Source: Tanytarsus gracilentus
Taxonomy: Eukaryota; Arthropoda; Insecta; Diptera; Chironomidae
Assembly: GCA_038502055.1 (NCBI GenBank)
Contig: JAXRKN010000041.1
Span: forward strand, 3,639,501-3,703,500
Direction of reading: 5' to 3'
DNA: 64,000 nucleotides
Numbering within the stretch: the stretch's first letter is position 1; every line of letters begins with the position of its first letter. Below the pieces are notes generated by a model. It saw nothing but the letters and a program-made list of their open reading frames with translations, was not told where the DNA came from and did no database searches. Shown in pieces: positions 38,601-50,600 of the stretch. The position numbers and the translations under genes are program-made.

Positions 38601-41600
38601 TTGTGACATGTTCTGGAATTTATCACTTTCTTTTTCTAAGGGTTTGTCCTCTTTTAAGGGTGTTTTTCAAGAGGAGTGTCATAATTATTTCTTTTGTATC
38701 AGAAATAATTTGTTTTGTAACCACAGTTTGGTAATTTCACGTGTAACAGTCGAGCTCTTGAAATCATCAAATGATGGCTCTTCTGAGGTTTTGAATCTTT
38801 TGGTTCTTTAGTTTTATCCTTAGGTTCTTCATCGAGCTTTTGTGTTGGCTCTGAAGCTTTTGTGACATGTTCTGGCAATTTATCCTTTCTTTTTTAAGGG
38901 TTTGTCCTCTTTTAAGGGTAGTTTTTCAAGAGGAGTGTCATCATTTTTCTTTTGTATAGAAATATTTGTTTTGTAACCACTGTTTGTGTAATTTCACGTG
39001 TAACAGTCGAGCTCTTGAAATCATCAAATGATGGCTCTTCTGATGGCTTTGAATCTTTTGGTTCTTCAGTTTTATCCTTAGGTTCTTCATCGAGCTTTTG
39101 TGTTGGCTCTGAAGCTTTTGTGACATGTTCTGGCAATTTATCACTTTCTTTTTCTAAGGGTTTGTCCTCTCTTAAGGGTAGTTTTTCAAGAGGAGTGTCA
39201 TCAATTATTTCTTTTGTATCAGAAATAATTTGTTTTGTAACCACAGTTTGTGTAATTTCACGTGTAACAGTCGAGCTCTTGAAATCATCAAATGAGAGCT
39301 CTTCTGATGGTTTTCGATCTTTTGGTTCTTCAGTTTTATCCTTAGGTTCTTCATCGAGCTTTTGTGTTGGCTCTGAAGCTTTTGTGACATGTTCTGGCAA
39401 TTTATCACTTTCTTTTTCTAAGGGTTTGTCCTCTCTTAAGGGTAGTTTTTCAAGAGGAGTGTCATCAATTATTTCTTTTGTATCAGAAATAATTTGTTTT
39501 GTAACCACAGTTTGTGTAATTTCACGTGTGACTGTCGAGCTCTTGAAATCATCAAATGATGGCTCTTCTGAAGTTTTTGAATCTTTTGGTTCTTCAGTTT
39601 TATCCTTAGGTTCTTCATCGAGCTTTTGTGTTGGCTCTGAAGCTTTTGTGACATGTTCTGGCAATTTATCACTTTCTTTTTCTAAGGGTTTGTCCTCTTT
39701 TAAGGGTAGTTTTTCAAGAGGAGTGTCATCAATTATTTCTTTTGTATCAGAAATAATTTGTTTTGTAACCACAGCTTGAGTAATTTCACGTGTAACAGTC
39801 GAGCTCTTGAAATCATCAAATGATGGCTCTTCTGATGGCTTTGAATCTTTTGGTTCTTCAGTTTTATCCTTAGGTTCTTCATCGAGCTTTTGTGTTAGCT
39901 CTGTAGCTTTTGTGACATGTTCTGGCAATTTATCACTTTCTTTTTCTAAGGGTTTGTCCTCTTTTAAGGGTAGTTTTTCAAGAGGAGTGTCATCAATTAT
40001 TTCTTTTGTATCAGAAATAGTTTGTTTTGTAACCACTGTTTGTGTAATTTCACGTGTAACAGTCGAGCTCTTGAAATCATCAAATGATGGCTCTTCTGAT
40101 GGCTTTGAATCTTTTGGTTCTTCAGTTTTATCCTTAGGTTCTTCATCGAGCTTTTCTGTTGGCTCTGAAGCTTTTGTGACATGTTCTAGCAATTTATCCC
40201 TTTCTTTTTCTAAGGGTTTGTCCTCTTTTAAGGGTAGTTTTTCAAGAGGAGTGTCATCAATTATTTCTTTTGTATCAGAAATAGTTTGTTTTGTAACCAC
40301 TGTTTGTGTAATTTCACGTGTAACAGTCGAGCTCTTGAAATCATCAAATGAGGATTCTTCTGAAGTTTTTGAATCTTTTGGTTCTTCAGTTCTATCCTTA
40401 GGTTCTTCATCGAGCTTTTGTGTTGGCTCTGAAGCTTTTGTGACATGTTCTGGCAATTTATCACTTTCTTTTTCTAAGGGTTTGTCCTCCCTTGAAGGTA
40501 GTTTTTCAAGAGGAGTGTCATCAATTATTTCTTTTGTATCAGAAATAATTTGTTTTGTAACCACTGTTTGTGTAATTTCACGTGTAACAGTCGAGCTCTT
40601 GAAATCATCAAATGATGGCTCTTCTGATGGCTTTGAATCTTTTGGTTCTTCAGTTTTATCCTTAGGTTCTTCATCGAGCTTTTCTGTTGGCTCTGAAGCT
40701 TTTGTGACATGTTCTGGCAATTTATCACTTTCTTTTTCTAAGGGTTTGTCCTCTCTTAAGGGTAGTTTTTCAAGAGGAGTGTCATCAATTATTTCTTTTG
40801 TATCAGAAATAGTTTGTTTTGTAACCACAGTTTGTGTAATTTCACGTGTAACAGTCGAGCTCTTGAAATCATCAAATGATGGCTCTTCTGATGGCTTTGA
40901 ATCTTTTGGTTCTTCAGTTTTATCCTTAGGTTCTTCATCGAGCTTTTTTGTTGGCTCTGAAGCTTTTGTGACATGTTCTGGCAATTTATCACTTTCTTTT
41001 TCTAAGGGTTTGTCCTCTCTTAAGGATAGTTTTTCAAGAGGAGTGTCATCAATTATTTCTTTTGTATCAGAAATAGTTTGTTTTGTAACCACAGTTTGTG
41101 TAATTTCACGTGTAACAGTCGAGCTCTTGAAATCATCAAATGATGGCTCTTCTGATGGCTTTGAATCTTTTGGTTCTTCAGTTTTATCCTTAGGTTCTTC
41201 ATCGAGCTTTTTTGTTGGCTCTGAAGCTTTTGTGACATGTTCTGGCAATTTATCACTTTCTTTTTCTAAGGGTTTGTCCTCCCTTGAAGGTAGTTTTTCA
41301 AGAGGAGTGTCATCAATTATTTCTTTTGTATCAGAAATAATTTGTTTTGTAACCACTGTTTGTGTAATTTCACGTGTAACAGTCGAGCTCTTGAAATCAT
41401 CAAATGATGGCTCTTCTGATGGCTTTGAATCTTTTGGTTCTTCAGTTGTATCCTTAGGTTCTTCATCGAGCTTTTCTGTTGGCTCTGAAGCTTTTGTGAC
41501 ATGTTCTGGCAATTTATCACTTTCTTTTTCTAAGGGTTTGTCCTCTTTTAAGGGTAGTTTTTCAAGAGGAGTGTATATTTTTTGTGTTGAAATTTTGTTT

Positions 41601-44600
41601 TGTAAAGTTTGTGTAATTTCGTGTACAGCGAGTTAAATTATAAATGATGGCTGTCTGAGTTTTTGAATCTTTTGGTTCTTCAGTTGTATCCTTAGGTTCT
41701 TCATCGAGCTTTTCTGTTGGCTCTGAAGCTTTTGTGACATGTTCTGGCAATTTATCACTTTCTTTTTCTAAGGGTTTGTCCTCTTTTAAGGGTAGTTTTT
41801 CAAGAGGAGTGTCATCAATTATTTCTTTTGTATCAGAAATAGTTTGTTTTGTAACCACTGTTTGTATAATTTCACGTGTAACAGTCGAGCTCTTGAAATC
41901 ATCAAATGATGGCTCTTCTGAAGTTTTTGAATCTTTTGGTTCTTCAGTTCTATCCTTAGGTTCTTCATCGAGCTTTTGTGTTGGCTCTGAAGCTTTTGTG
42001 ACATGTTCTGGCAATTTATCACTTTCTTTTTCTAAGGGTTTATCCTCTTTTAAGGGTAGTTTTTCAAGAGGAGTGTCATCAATTATTTCTTTTGTGTCAG
42101 AAATAATTTGTTTTGTAACCACAGTTTGTGTAATTTCACGTGTAACAGTCGAGCTCTTGAAATCATCAAATGATGGCTCTTCTGAAGTTTTTGAATCTTT
42201 TGGTTCTTCAGTTCTATCCTTAGGTTCTTCATCGAGCTTTTCTGTTGGCTCTGAAGCTTTTGTGACATGTTCTGGCAATTTATCACTTTCTTTTTCTAAG
42301 GGTTTGTCCTCTCTTAAGGATAGTTTTTCAAGAGGAGTGTCATCAATTATTTCTTTTGTATCAGAAATAGTTTGTTTTGTAACCACTGTTTGTATAATTT
42401 CACGTGTAACAGTCGAGCTCTTGAAATCATCAAATGATGGCTCTTCTGAAGTTTTTGAATCTTTTGGTTCTTCAGTTCTATCCTTAGGTTCTTCATCGAA
42501 CTTTTGTATTGGCTCTGAAGCTTTTGTGACATGTTCTGGCAATTTATCACTTTCTTTTTCTAAGGGTTTGTCTTCTCTTAAAGGTAGTTTTTCAAGAGGA
42601 ATGTCATCAATTATTTCTTTTGTATCAGAAATAATTTGTTTTTTAACCACTGTTTGTATAATTTCACGTGTAACAGTCGAGCTCTTGAAATCATCAAATG
42701 AGGACTCTTCTGATGGCTTTGAATCTTTTGGTTCTTCAGTTTTATCCTTAGGTTCTTCATGGAGCTTTTGTGTTGGCTCTGAAGCTTTTGTGACATGTTC
42801 TGGCAATTTATCACTTTCTTTTTCTAAGGGTTTGTCCTCTCTTAAGGGTAGTTTTTCAAGAGGAGTGTCATCAATTATTTCTTTTGTATCAGAAATAATT
42901 TGTTTTGTAACCACAGTTTGTGTAATTTCACGTGTAACAGTCGAGCTCTTAAAATTATCAAATGATGGCTTGTCTGACGTTTTTGAATCTTTTGGTTCTT
43001 CAGTTTTATCCTTAGGTTCTTCGTCGAGCTTTTGTGCTGGCTCTGAAGCTTTTGTGACATGTTCTGGCAATTTAGCACTTTCTTTTTCTAAGGGTTTGTC
43101 CTCTCTTAAGGGTAGTTTTTCAAGAGGAGTGTCATCAATTATTTCTTTTGTATCAGAAATAATTTGTTTTGTAACCACAGTTTGTATAATTTCACGTGTA
43201 ACAGTCGAGCCCTTGAAATCATCAAATGATGGCTCTTCTGAAGTTTTTGAATCGTTTGGTTCTTCAGTTCTATCCTTAGGTTCTTCATCAAGCTTTTGTG
43301 TTGGCTCTGAAGCTTTTGTGACATGTTCTGGCAATTTATCACTTTCTTTTTCTAAGGGTTTGTCCTCTCTTAAAGGTAGTTTTTCAAGAGGAGTGTCATC
43401 AATTATTTCTTTTGTATCAGAAATAATTTGTTTTGTAACCACAGCATGATTAATTTCACGTGTAACAGTCGAGCTCTTGAAATCATCAAATGATGGCTTT
43501 TCTGAAGTTTTTGGTTCTTCAGTTTTATCCTTGGGTTCTTCATCGAGCTTTTCTGTTGGCTCTGAAGCTTTTGTGACATGTTCTGGCAATTTATCACTTT
43601 CTTTTTCTAAGGGTTTGTCCTCTCTTAAAGGTAGTTTTTCAAGAGGAGTGTCATCAATTATTTCTTTTGTATCAGAAATAATTTGTTTTTTAACCACTGT
43701 TTGTATAATTTCACGTGTAACAGTCGAGCTCTTGAAATCATCAAATGAGGACTCTTCTGATGGCTTTGAATCTTTTGGTTCTTCAGTTTTATCCTTAGGT
43801 TCTTCGTCGAGCTTTTGTGCTGGCTCTGAAGCTTTTGTGACATGTTCTGGCAATTTAGCACTTTCTTTTTCTAAGGGTTTGTCCTCTCTTAAGGGTAGTT
43901 TTTCAAGAGGAGTGTCATCAATTATTTCTTTTGTATCAGAAATAATTTGTTTTTTAACCACTGTTTGTATAATTTCACGTGTAACAGTCGAGCTCTTGAA
44001 ATCATCAAATGAGGACTCTTCTGATGGCTTTGAATCTTTTGGTTCTTCAGTTTTATCCTTAGGTTCTTCGTCGAGCTTTTGTGCTGGCTCTGAAGCTTTT
44101 GTGACATGTTCTGGCAATTTAGCACTTTCTTTTTCTAAGGGTTTGTCCTCTCTTAAGGGTAGTTTTTCAAGAGGAGTGTCATCAATTATTTCTTTTGTAT
44201 CAGAAATAATTTGTTTTGTAACCACAGTTTGAGTAATTTCACGTGTAACAGTCGAGCTCTTGAAATCATCAAATGAGGATTCTTCTGATGGCTTTGAATC
44301 TTTTGGTTCTTCAGTTTTATCCTTAGGTTCTTCGTCGAGCTTTTGTGCTGGCTCTGAAGCTTTTGTGACATGTTCTGGCAATTTATCACTTTCTTTTTCT
44401 AAGGGTTTGTCCTCTCTTAAGGGTAGTTTTTCAAGAGGAGTGTCATCAATTATTTCTTTTGTATCAGAAATAATTTGTTTTGTAACCACAGTTTGAGTAA
44501 TTTCACGTGTAACAGTCGAGCTCTTGAAATCATCAAATGAGGATTCTTCTGATGGCTTTGAATCTTTTGGTTCTTCAGTTTTATCCTTAGGTTCTTCGTC

Positions 44601-47600
44601 GAGCTTTTGTGCTGGTTCTGAAGCTTTTGTGACATGTTCTGGCAATTTATCACTTTCTTTTTCTAAGGGTTTGTCCTCTCTTAAGGGTAGTTTTTCAAGA
44701 AGAGTGTCATAAATTATTTCTTTTGTATCAGAAATAATTTGTTTTGTAACCACCGTTTGAGTAGTTTTTCGTGTTGTGCACGAATAATATCGAACATAGT
44801 GAGAAACCATCGTGGTGATAAAAAGATAGTCTGGAGTTGGAATCTCAGGTGACGATGGTTTTTCTTCTAACTTTTTATAAACAGCGGGTTTTTCACGTTT
44901 TGTTATTGCTTCTTTTTTATACAATTTTTGTTCGGTTTGAATAAACATTTTTGTCATTTCAAGAATGCTTTTTTCAGTTGGACTTTTAAATGTTTCTTCC
45001 TCTTGCACTTGAAAATCACTTGTTGGTTCATTTTCATCGTTTGGTTTTGCTTTTGATGTTTTTTCCTCGACTTCAACAGATTGTTCTCTCTTATGAAGTT
45101 TTACTTTCTCAAAAGTTATATTTTCAGGGATGACTTCTTTTTTGGTTTCTTTTACTTGATTGGGACTCTTTTCATGTTCAAGCAATTTTATAGTTTTTGG
45201 AATTATTCCAAATAATTTCTTTTGTTTTTTAGGTTTTGGTTGATCTTGAGATGATCTTCTCAAATATTCGTCAAACACTTCGTCAATTGCCTCTTCTGAG
45301 CTTGTCGACTTTGGTGATTCCGGCTCTTGAGCATCAACCACTGATATTTCTTCTAAATTCTCAGTGGGCGATTTTAGATTTTCTAATTTTTTATGTTCAG
45401 TTTCTGGTTTATCATCGAGCGGATAGACCACTCTGCTTTGATGTGAGACTTCTCTCAATTGCACAATTGTGTCATGAAATTCTTTCTTTTTTTCAGGAGA
45501 GACATCCACAATTGGCGTAATTTCACTTTCTGTTACCTCAAATTCAAGCAACTTGTTATCATGTTCAGCTTCTCTTGTGTAAGTGTGTCGGATAATTTTT
45601 GAGGTAACAACATTTGATGTTGTTTTAATTAAATCTCTAACTGTATCTTTAAGCTGGTCATCTTCATCTGATAAACGCTTTTCAATGATGCTCACTTTTT
45701 CAGCAACTGACTTATCAATTCTCTCAATGTCAGTTGGTGAAAGAACGTCATCTGATTTTTCGATTACGGCTGTTTTTATATCTTCAACTTTTTGTGGTTC
45801 TTCTTTTATTTTACTCTCGATTGCTGCGACAGTTTCAGATACTTTTATTGAGACATCTTCTTGCTCTTCTGTCAAGTCTGACACATGTTTTTTAATGACT
45901 TTTTTCTCACAAACTTGTTCATCAATAACTTCAAGATTTTCCGTATCAATAAAGTAAGGATCGGCATTAAAACCTTCAGTCACACTGCGCTTATGAATTT
46001 TCTTATCATGAGTCTTAGCCAATTCATCTTCATGCAATATTTGAGATTCAACTTCATTTATTTCAATCTCACGATCTTCCGATCTCTTGTGAATTTGTTT
46101 TTTGGGAATGCTTTCGGGTAATGGAATTTTTCCACTCTCAACTGAAATTTGCTTTTCAATTTTTAAAATCACCTCATGAACGGGTGGAATTGGCTGGCTT
46201 ACAACATCAATGTCATCATTTTCTTCCTTTTCAGGCGAGAAAACTTTTTTACGCTCCGCAATTGGAATCGCGTCAATTTTTTCTTCCAAGTATTGCTCAA
46301 TTTTTGGCGGCTCCTCAAAATCAACCTTTCTTTTAATAATTTTCGTACTCTGCTCTTCAATAATTTTAATTTTAGCTTTAACCTCACCCGTCATTCGACG
46401 TGCGGTAAGAAATTCTTCATCGCTAATTTCCGGCATTTCACTGACCGATAGCATAACATTTTCATCGAGTGGACTCGACGACGCATCTTTTGTCTCAATT
46501 TTATCGGTTATTGTTGCCGCTTCCGATGTGTCATGTTTTTCCGAAATGTTTTCATCAAAATCCATTGGACTTGTGGCCGTGTTAGTGAAGTGAGTTTCCT
46601 CTTCCGCTGCCATTTGAAATGCTTGATTTATCATGTCCGCATCGTCAGCTTGAATTGGACTCAAACCAGCATCCGTTAATTCTGTCTCTTCATTTTCAAC
46701 GTCGAGTGTATCAACCACAGGCTTTTTCTTTTCAGAATGAGAATCTAGTCCGGGACTAGTGGTCTCGGTGAAGCCACGTGTTAGTGAAATTCCAGTGTCT
46801 GTGACATGATGTGAGTAGGGAGACTCAGTTGCAGGCGATTCTGCGTTTGAGTCGAAACTTCCATACATGTGAATACTTTTCTTTGTCGCAAATGCAACAC
46901 TGTCGTCACGCTTCCGATCGGCGCGATTAAAATCGTCCTCTTCATTCTTTTCGTCCGCAATAATTGTGAATTTTCTGTATTTTCTCGGAGTGTCTTTGAC
47001 ATCCGATGGAACTTCCTGAGAAGTTGTAACGCATAAACTCGACTCGGAGCTAATTTTAATGTCGACATCTTGAGTGCCGTAAACAGTCAAATGACTTTCG
47101 GTCACTGCCGACGCGTCGCTCGTTTTAATCTCTTTCCGTCCAATGACTAATTTAATTTTCGGCGAACGGTGTGACGAGTCATAAGACTCAACGAAGTCGG
47201 AATCAGTTTGTGGAGATTCGTCGATTTTAGGAATTTTTTCCTTCGTCGATTTCTGTAAAGTTTCTAATCGCAAATTAATGTCCTTTTTCGATGTCGCAGT
47301 GGTTTTTGTAATTTCCTTAAAACTTTGACTTTGTGACTGTTGCGTATGAACTGATGCCTTCTGTGCAGGCAATTCCTCATCATCTTCACTTTCTAAATCT
47401 TCCTCCGCTGCAGCCAAATATTTCTTATCGATGGACGATGATCTCTTTTTTGCAGCATTATCTGATATTATATTATCGAGGATTTATTAATTTTTTTTCA
47501 ATAATTTTAAGGAGATTTTGCAATCAATAGCGACATTAGTTAGTCCCCGCGATGATATTTGTAGAAATTTTAATTTTTTTAACGAGTTTGAATAAGTTGC

Positions 47601-50600
47601 AGCGTGTAATAATAATAATTCGTAATATAGATTATGGATAAATTGCATTATAAGTTAGAAGAGTAGCGAAAAGGGGTGGACACTAGAGCGCTTTAAAAAT
47701 TTATATTTAAAGCAACTTTTTATTAGATCTCACCCCTTTTGTATATTCGCATGAATGTCAATGAATGATTAAAATTGCAATTTTATCAAGAGAAATTATT
47801 TTAAACTTGCGGTGTGAGAGAGAAAACAAAATTTATACGGGTGTAAACATCAACAACAACAACATGATATTGTCAAGATCATTAAATGCTGCAATGATTT
47901 TTTACTTAATAATATATGATGTCGTGGTTCACGATAAAACTTAACAAATTTTGGAATGGTGAAATTTTTGCAAAATAAATTTTAACTTTTTGACACGTGA
48001 GGATGCTCGATGGAGGGAATGGAGATTTTTTTAATATAATTCTCCAAACCCTCGATAATTTAATATTCGAGAATTTTACTGTCCTAAATTTCAGTCTGAG
48101 TGTACCTCAACATCCACGACCTCACATATTATTTTTAAATATATGTTCAAAAAATTACTCTATGTATACTTTTGTGTGTCTCAATATTTGTGGAAAATTG
48201 TGTTTCAACATAAAATGCAAAATTTACATACGATGAATGTCTACAGTATTACAATGTATATTTTTACCTTTCTAAAGCTGAAAGGAAGAAATAATCTAAT
48301 GAAAGCCAAAAAAATGGATTTTCTCCTTTCGTCCTATATGTGATTATTTTTTTGTTTACTGAATCAATACAATTTTTTTGCAGTAAATCATAAAAATTTA
48401 AAATCATAATTATCGATAACAGCAGCCATGCGACAGCCCAATTAAATAACAATTTTAAATCATAAACTGAAATTTTGAGTCGCGCGAGGTTCTTTCACTA
48501 CCATATAGATGTAAATAGCTCTATCGATTTGGTTTAATTAAATTAACTTTTTTTATCTAATTTGTAACACAATAACAACAAAGTCCAATTTGAGGTCTTC
48601 CTCTTGCGTGTAAAAACTCTTCATTTCTCATAAAAATTGTGTGTTGTTTGTGTAGAAATAATAAAGTAATTAAAATCTCGTTGAAGTACACTCGGATTGG
48701 AATTTTCGGGGTAAAAAATTTCTCGAATTTATCCTCACGAGCAAAAAAGAAGAATTCTCAATTCACAAAAACATTTCGAGAAGGAAAATCTTTCAGACTT
48801 TTGAATGAATTTTTTATTTTCTTGCTAATTAAGCACTGCTCTGAAAAATTAAGAAAGTTGCTCAGCCAAAGAACGAAAAAGTTGCCGTTTGCTCAGTCCG
48901 TTGAAACTTACCAGATTTTTATACTTTTTTCAATAATTTTTTTCTTTATTTTCTTCTATAATTTTTTAGGGTTGATTGATGTGTAATTAAAGAAATATGA
49001 TCAACTCAAACTAGTACACAAAAAACACACAAATCCTTAATTTTATCTTCTTATTTTTTTTTTCAATTGGGCTTTTTTGTATTCACCCAAAAGTTATCAA
49101 TTTTTCCAATTCTTTTTTCCTCACAATTATCTTCAAAAAAAAGTGTTTAATGGTCTACCGAAAAACTCAAAAGAACCGTAAAAGTAAAAACAGTTTTAAT
49201 TCTGTCACCGCTAAAAGAAAACTAAAAGGAAAACGTTCGTTGGGTGGAAAATGAAGAGAAAAAATTGTAATTGATTTAGAAAAAAAAACTGAATTGTGTA
49301 ACGAAGGAGATAATGCAATTATGAATGGTGGCAATATTATACTCAAGTGGCGATATTTTGTATTGAAGCCATAAATTGTAATTGATCATGAAGGTGAAAA
49401 ATTGGGTTTATAGAAAAATGTGGAAACGGCATTTTTGAAGGTTGATTACAGGGTTTTTAAAGAATATCTTTAAAAATTTAATTTTTAGGGGAGGAAAAAT
49501 TAATTTGAAATTTTTTTATGAGAAATATCAAATTTTTCTATAGAACATTTAAAAAAATTAATTTTTAAATTTCAACCCTGTTCACCATTGACTGAGATTT
49601 TCTATATTTAAAAATATATTTGTAATCCTATTAAAACATGAAAAACAAAATATATTTTCCACCACAACATTAAATAATAACATAAAATAATAAAGTCCAT
49701 CGAGGCAAAGCGTTGGTCAAATTAATCGCTGTCGTTGTCTCATACAAACCCAAAAAAAGAGTGAAATAATGCATTTAGAAAATAAATCAAGCATAAATCA
49801 AGCTCATAACATTCAACATCAACAAAGCATAAAAATTTGTATAACATCAAATAGTAACTGAAAAGTAAAAGTAAAAATAAATGATAAAAGAATTCCAAAT
49901 GAGTGGAGGATATTTTTTTAAAATTATAAAACATTTTTTTATTGAATAATTTTTCATGTCCAAAATGCATTTAGAGAAAGAAATATAAATGAGGATTAAA
50001 ACTTACAACAACAAATAATAAAATTAAAATTAATTGAATAAGAAAATTTTGAAAGGGAATTAAGGAAATTTAATAATTTTGCTCATTGCCATTTATCAGA
50101 GTCATTTTGCTGTCAAATGATGCAAAAGGTGGAAAATAATTTAAGAAAAAAAAACTTGAAATTATGTACAACAAATAAACGACAAAAATAGCGATCATAA
50201 CAAAAGCAATATAAGATTTTTTAAAAAGATTTCTCTTCAATGAAGATTTTATTGTTATGGAATTTAATTTCACTTATATTTTTAAATATTAAAAAACAAC
50301 TTTTTTAAGTTCACATTTTATCTCTTGATCAAAATAAATTCCATCTCAACAAAAACTCCATAAGTTTAAAATAAAAGTTAAACATAGAGAGATTTTCTTT
50401 CGATCGATTAAAAGTATAGGAGGAAAGATAATTAATGAAGATTACAATGAAAAGATTACAAAAAAAAAGATTTTGTGAATATTTATATTTTTGTATTTTT
50501 TGTAAGGAAATCAAATTCATATTAAACTGAATGATGAGACATTTAAACTACACTGAATATATTTTTTATGATGAAACATAATGAACAAAATATTTGAGAA

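Larger units (their letters stand above)
21225..44759 (-). repeat. Tandem coding array, about 89 units of 264 bp (88 residues)
   Basis: Each unit (minus strand) reads DKLPEHVTKASEPTQKLDEE, PKDKTEEPKDSKPSEEPSFD, DFKSSTVTREITQTVVTKQI, ISDTKEIIDDTPLEKLPLRE, DKPLEKES. Spacing is exactly 264 bp almost throughout. The exceptions are two units lacking nine bases (DSK missing; near 29570 and 43500) and the two noisy patches. Copies differ at a limited set of positions (Q/E/K after EPT, P/T before SEE, I/T before ISD, R/K before EDKP). The composition is Lys/Glu/Asp/Ser/Thr/Pro-rich and predicts disorder, except for a Thr/Val/Ile core (EITQTVVTKQIISDTKEII). Every unit I checked has one GAGCTC site. 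Long plus-strand ORFs over the array are shadows. Confidence 0.95.

Noticed and set aside
38426..41662. Pseudogenisation of the giant exon
   Set aside because: Frameshifts are confined to two short noisy patches with deletion-type errors; about 29 kb is otherwise open and in phase at both ends, and indels in clean units are multiples of three.
21281..44653. Dozens of ~67-residue minus-strand ORFs spaced 264 bp (MINCQNMSQK type)
   Set aside because: They are the sense array read in another frame, one per unit, each closed by a stop at the same place; they are shadows of the giant exon.
21225..44759. CRISPR array or bacterial surface-repeat protein
   Set aside because: The whole 264-bp unit is conserved with no unique spacers, it is a coding repeat, and the flanks are spliced animal exons.
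49740..50520. Hydrophobic minus-strand ORFs in the large Ank2 introns (49740-49970, 50070-50273, 50329-50520)
   Set aside because: Their Phe/Leu/Ile/Lys/Asn composition is what AT-rich random sequence gives; no start context, splice pattern or similarity supports them.
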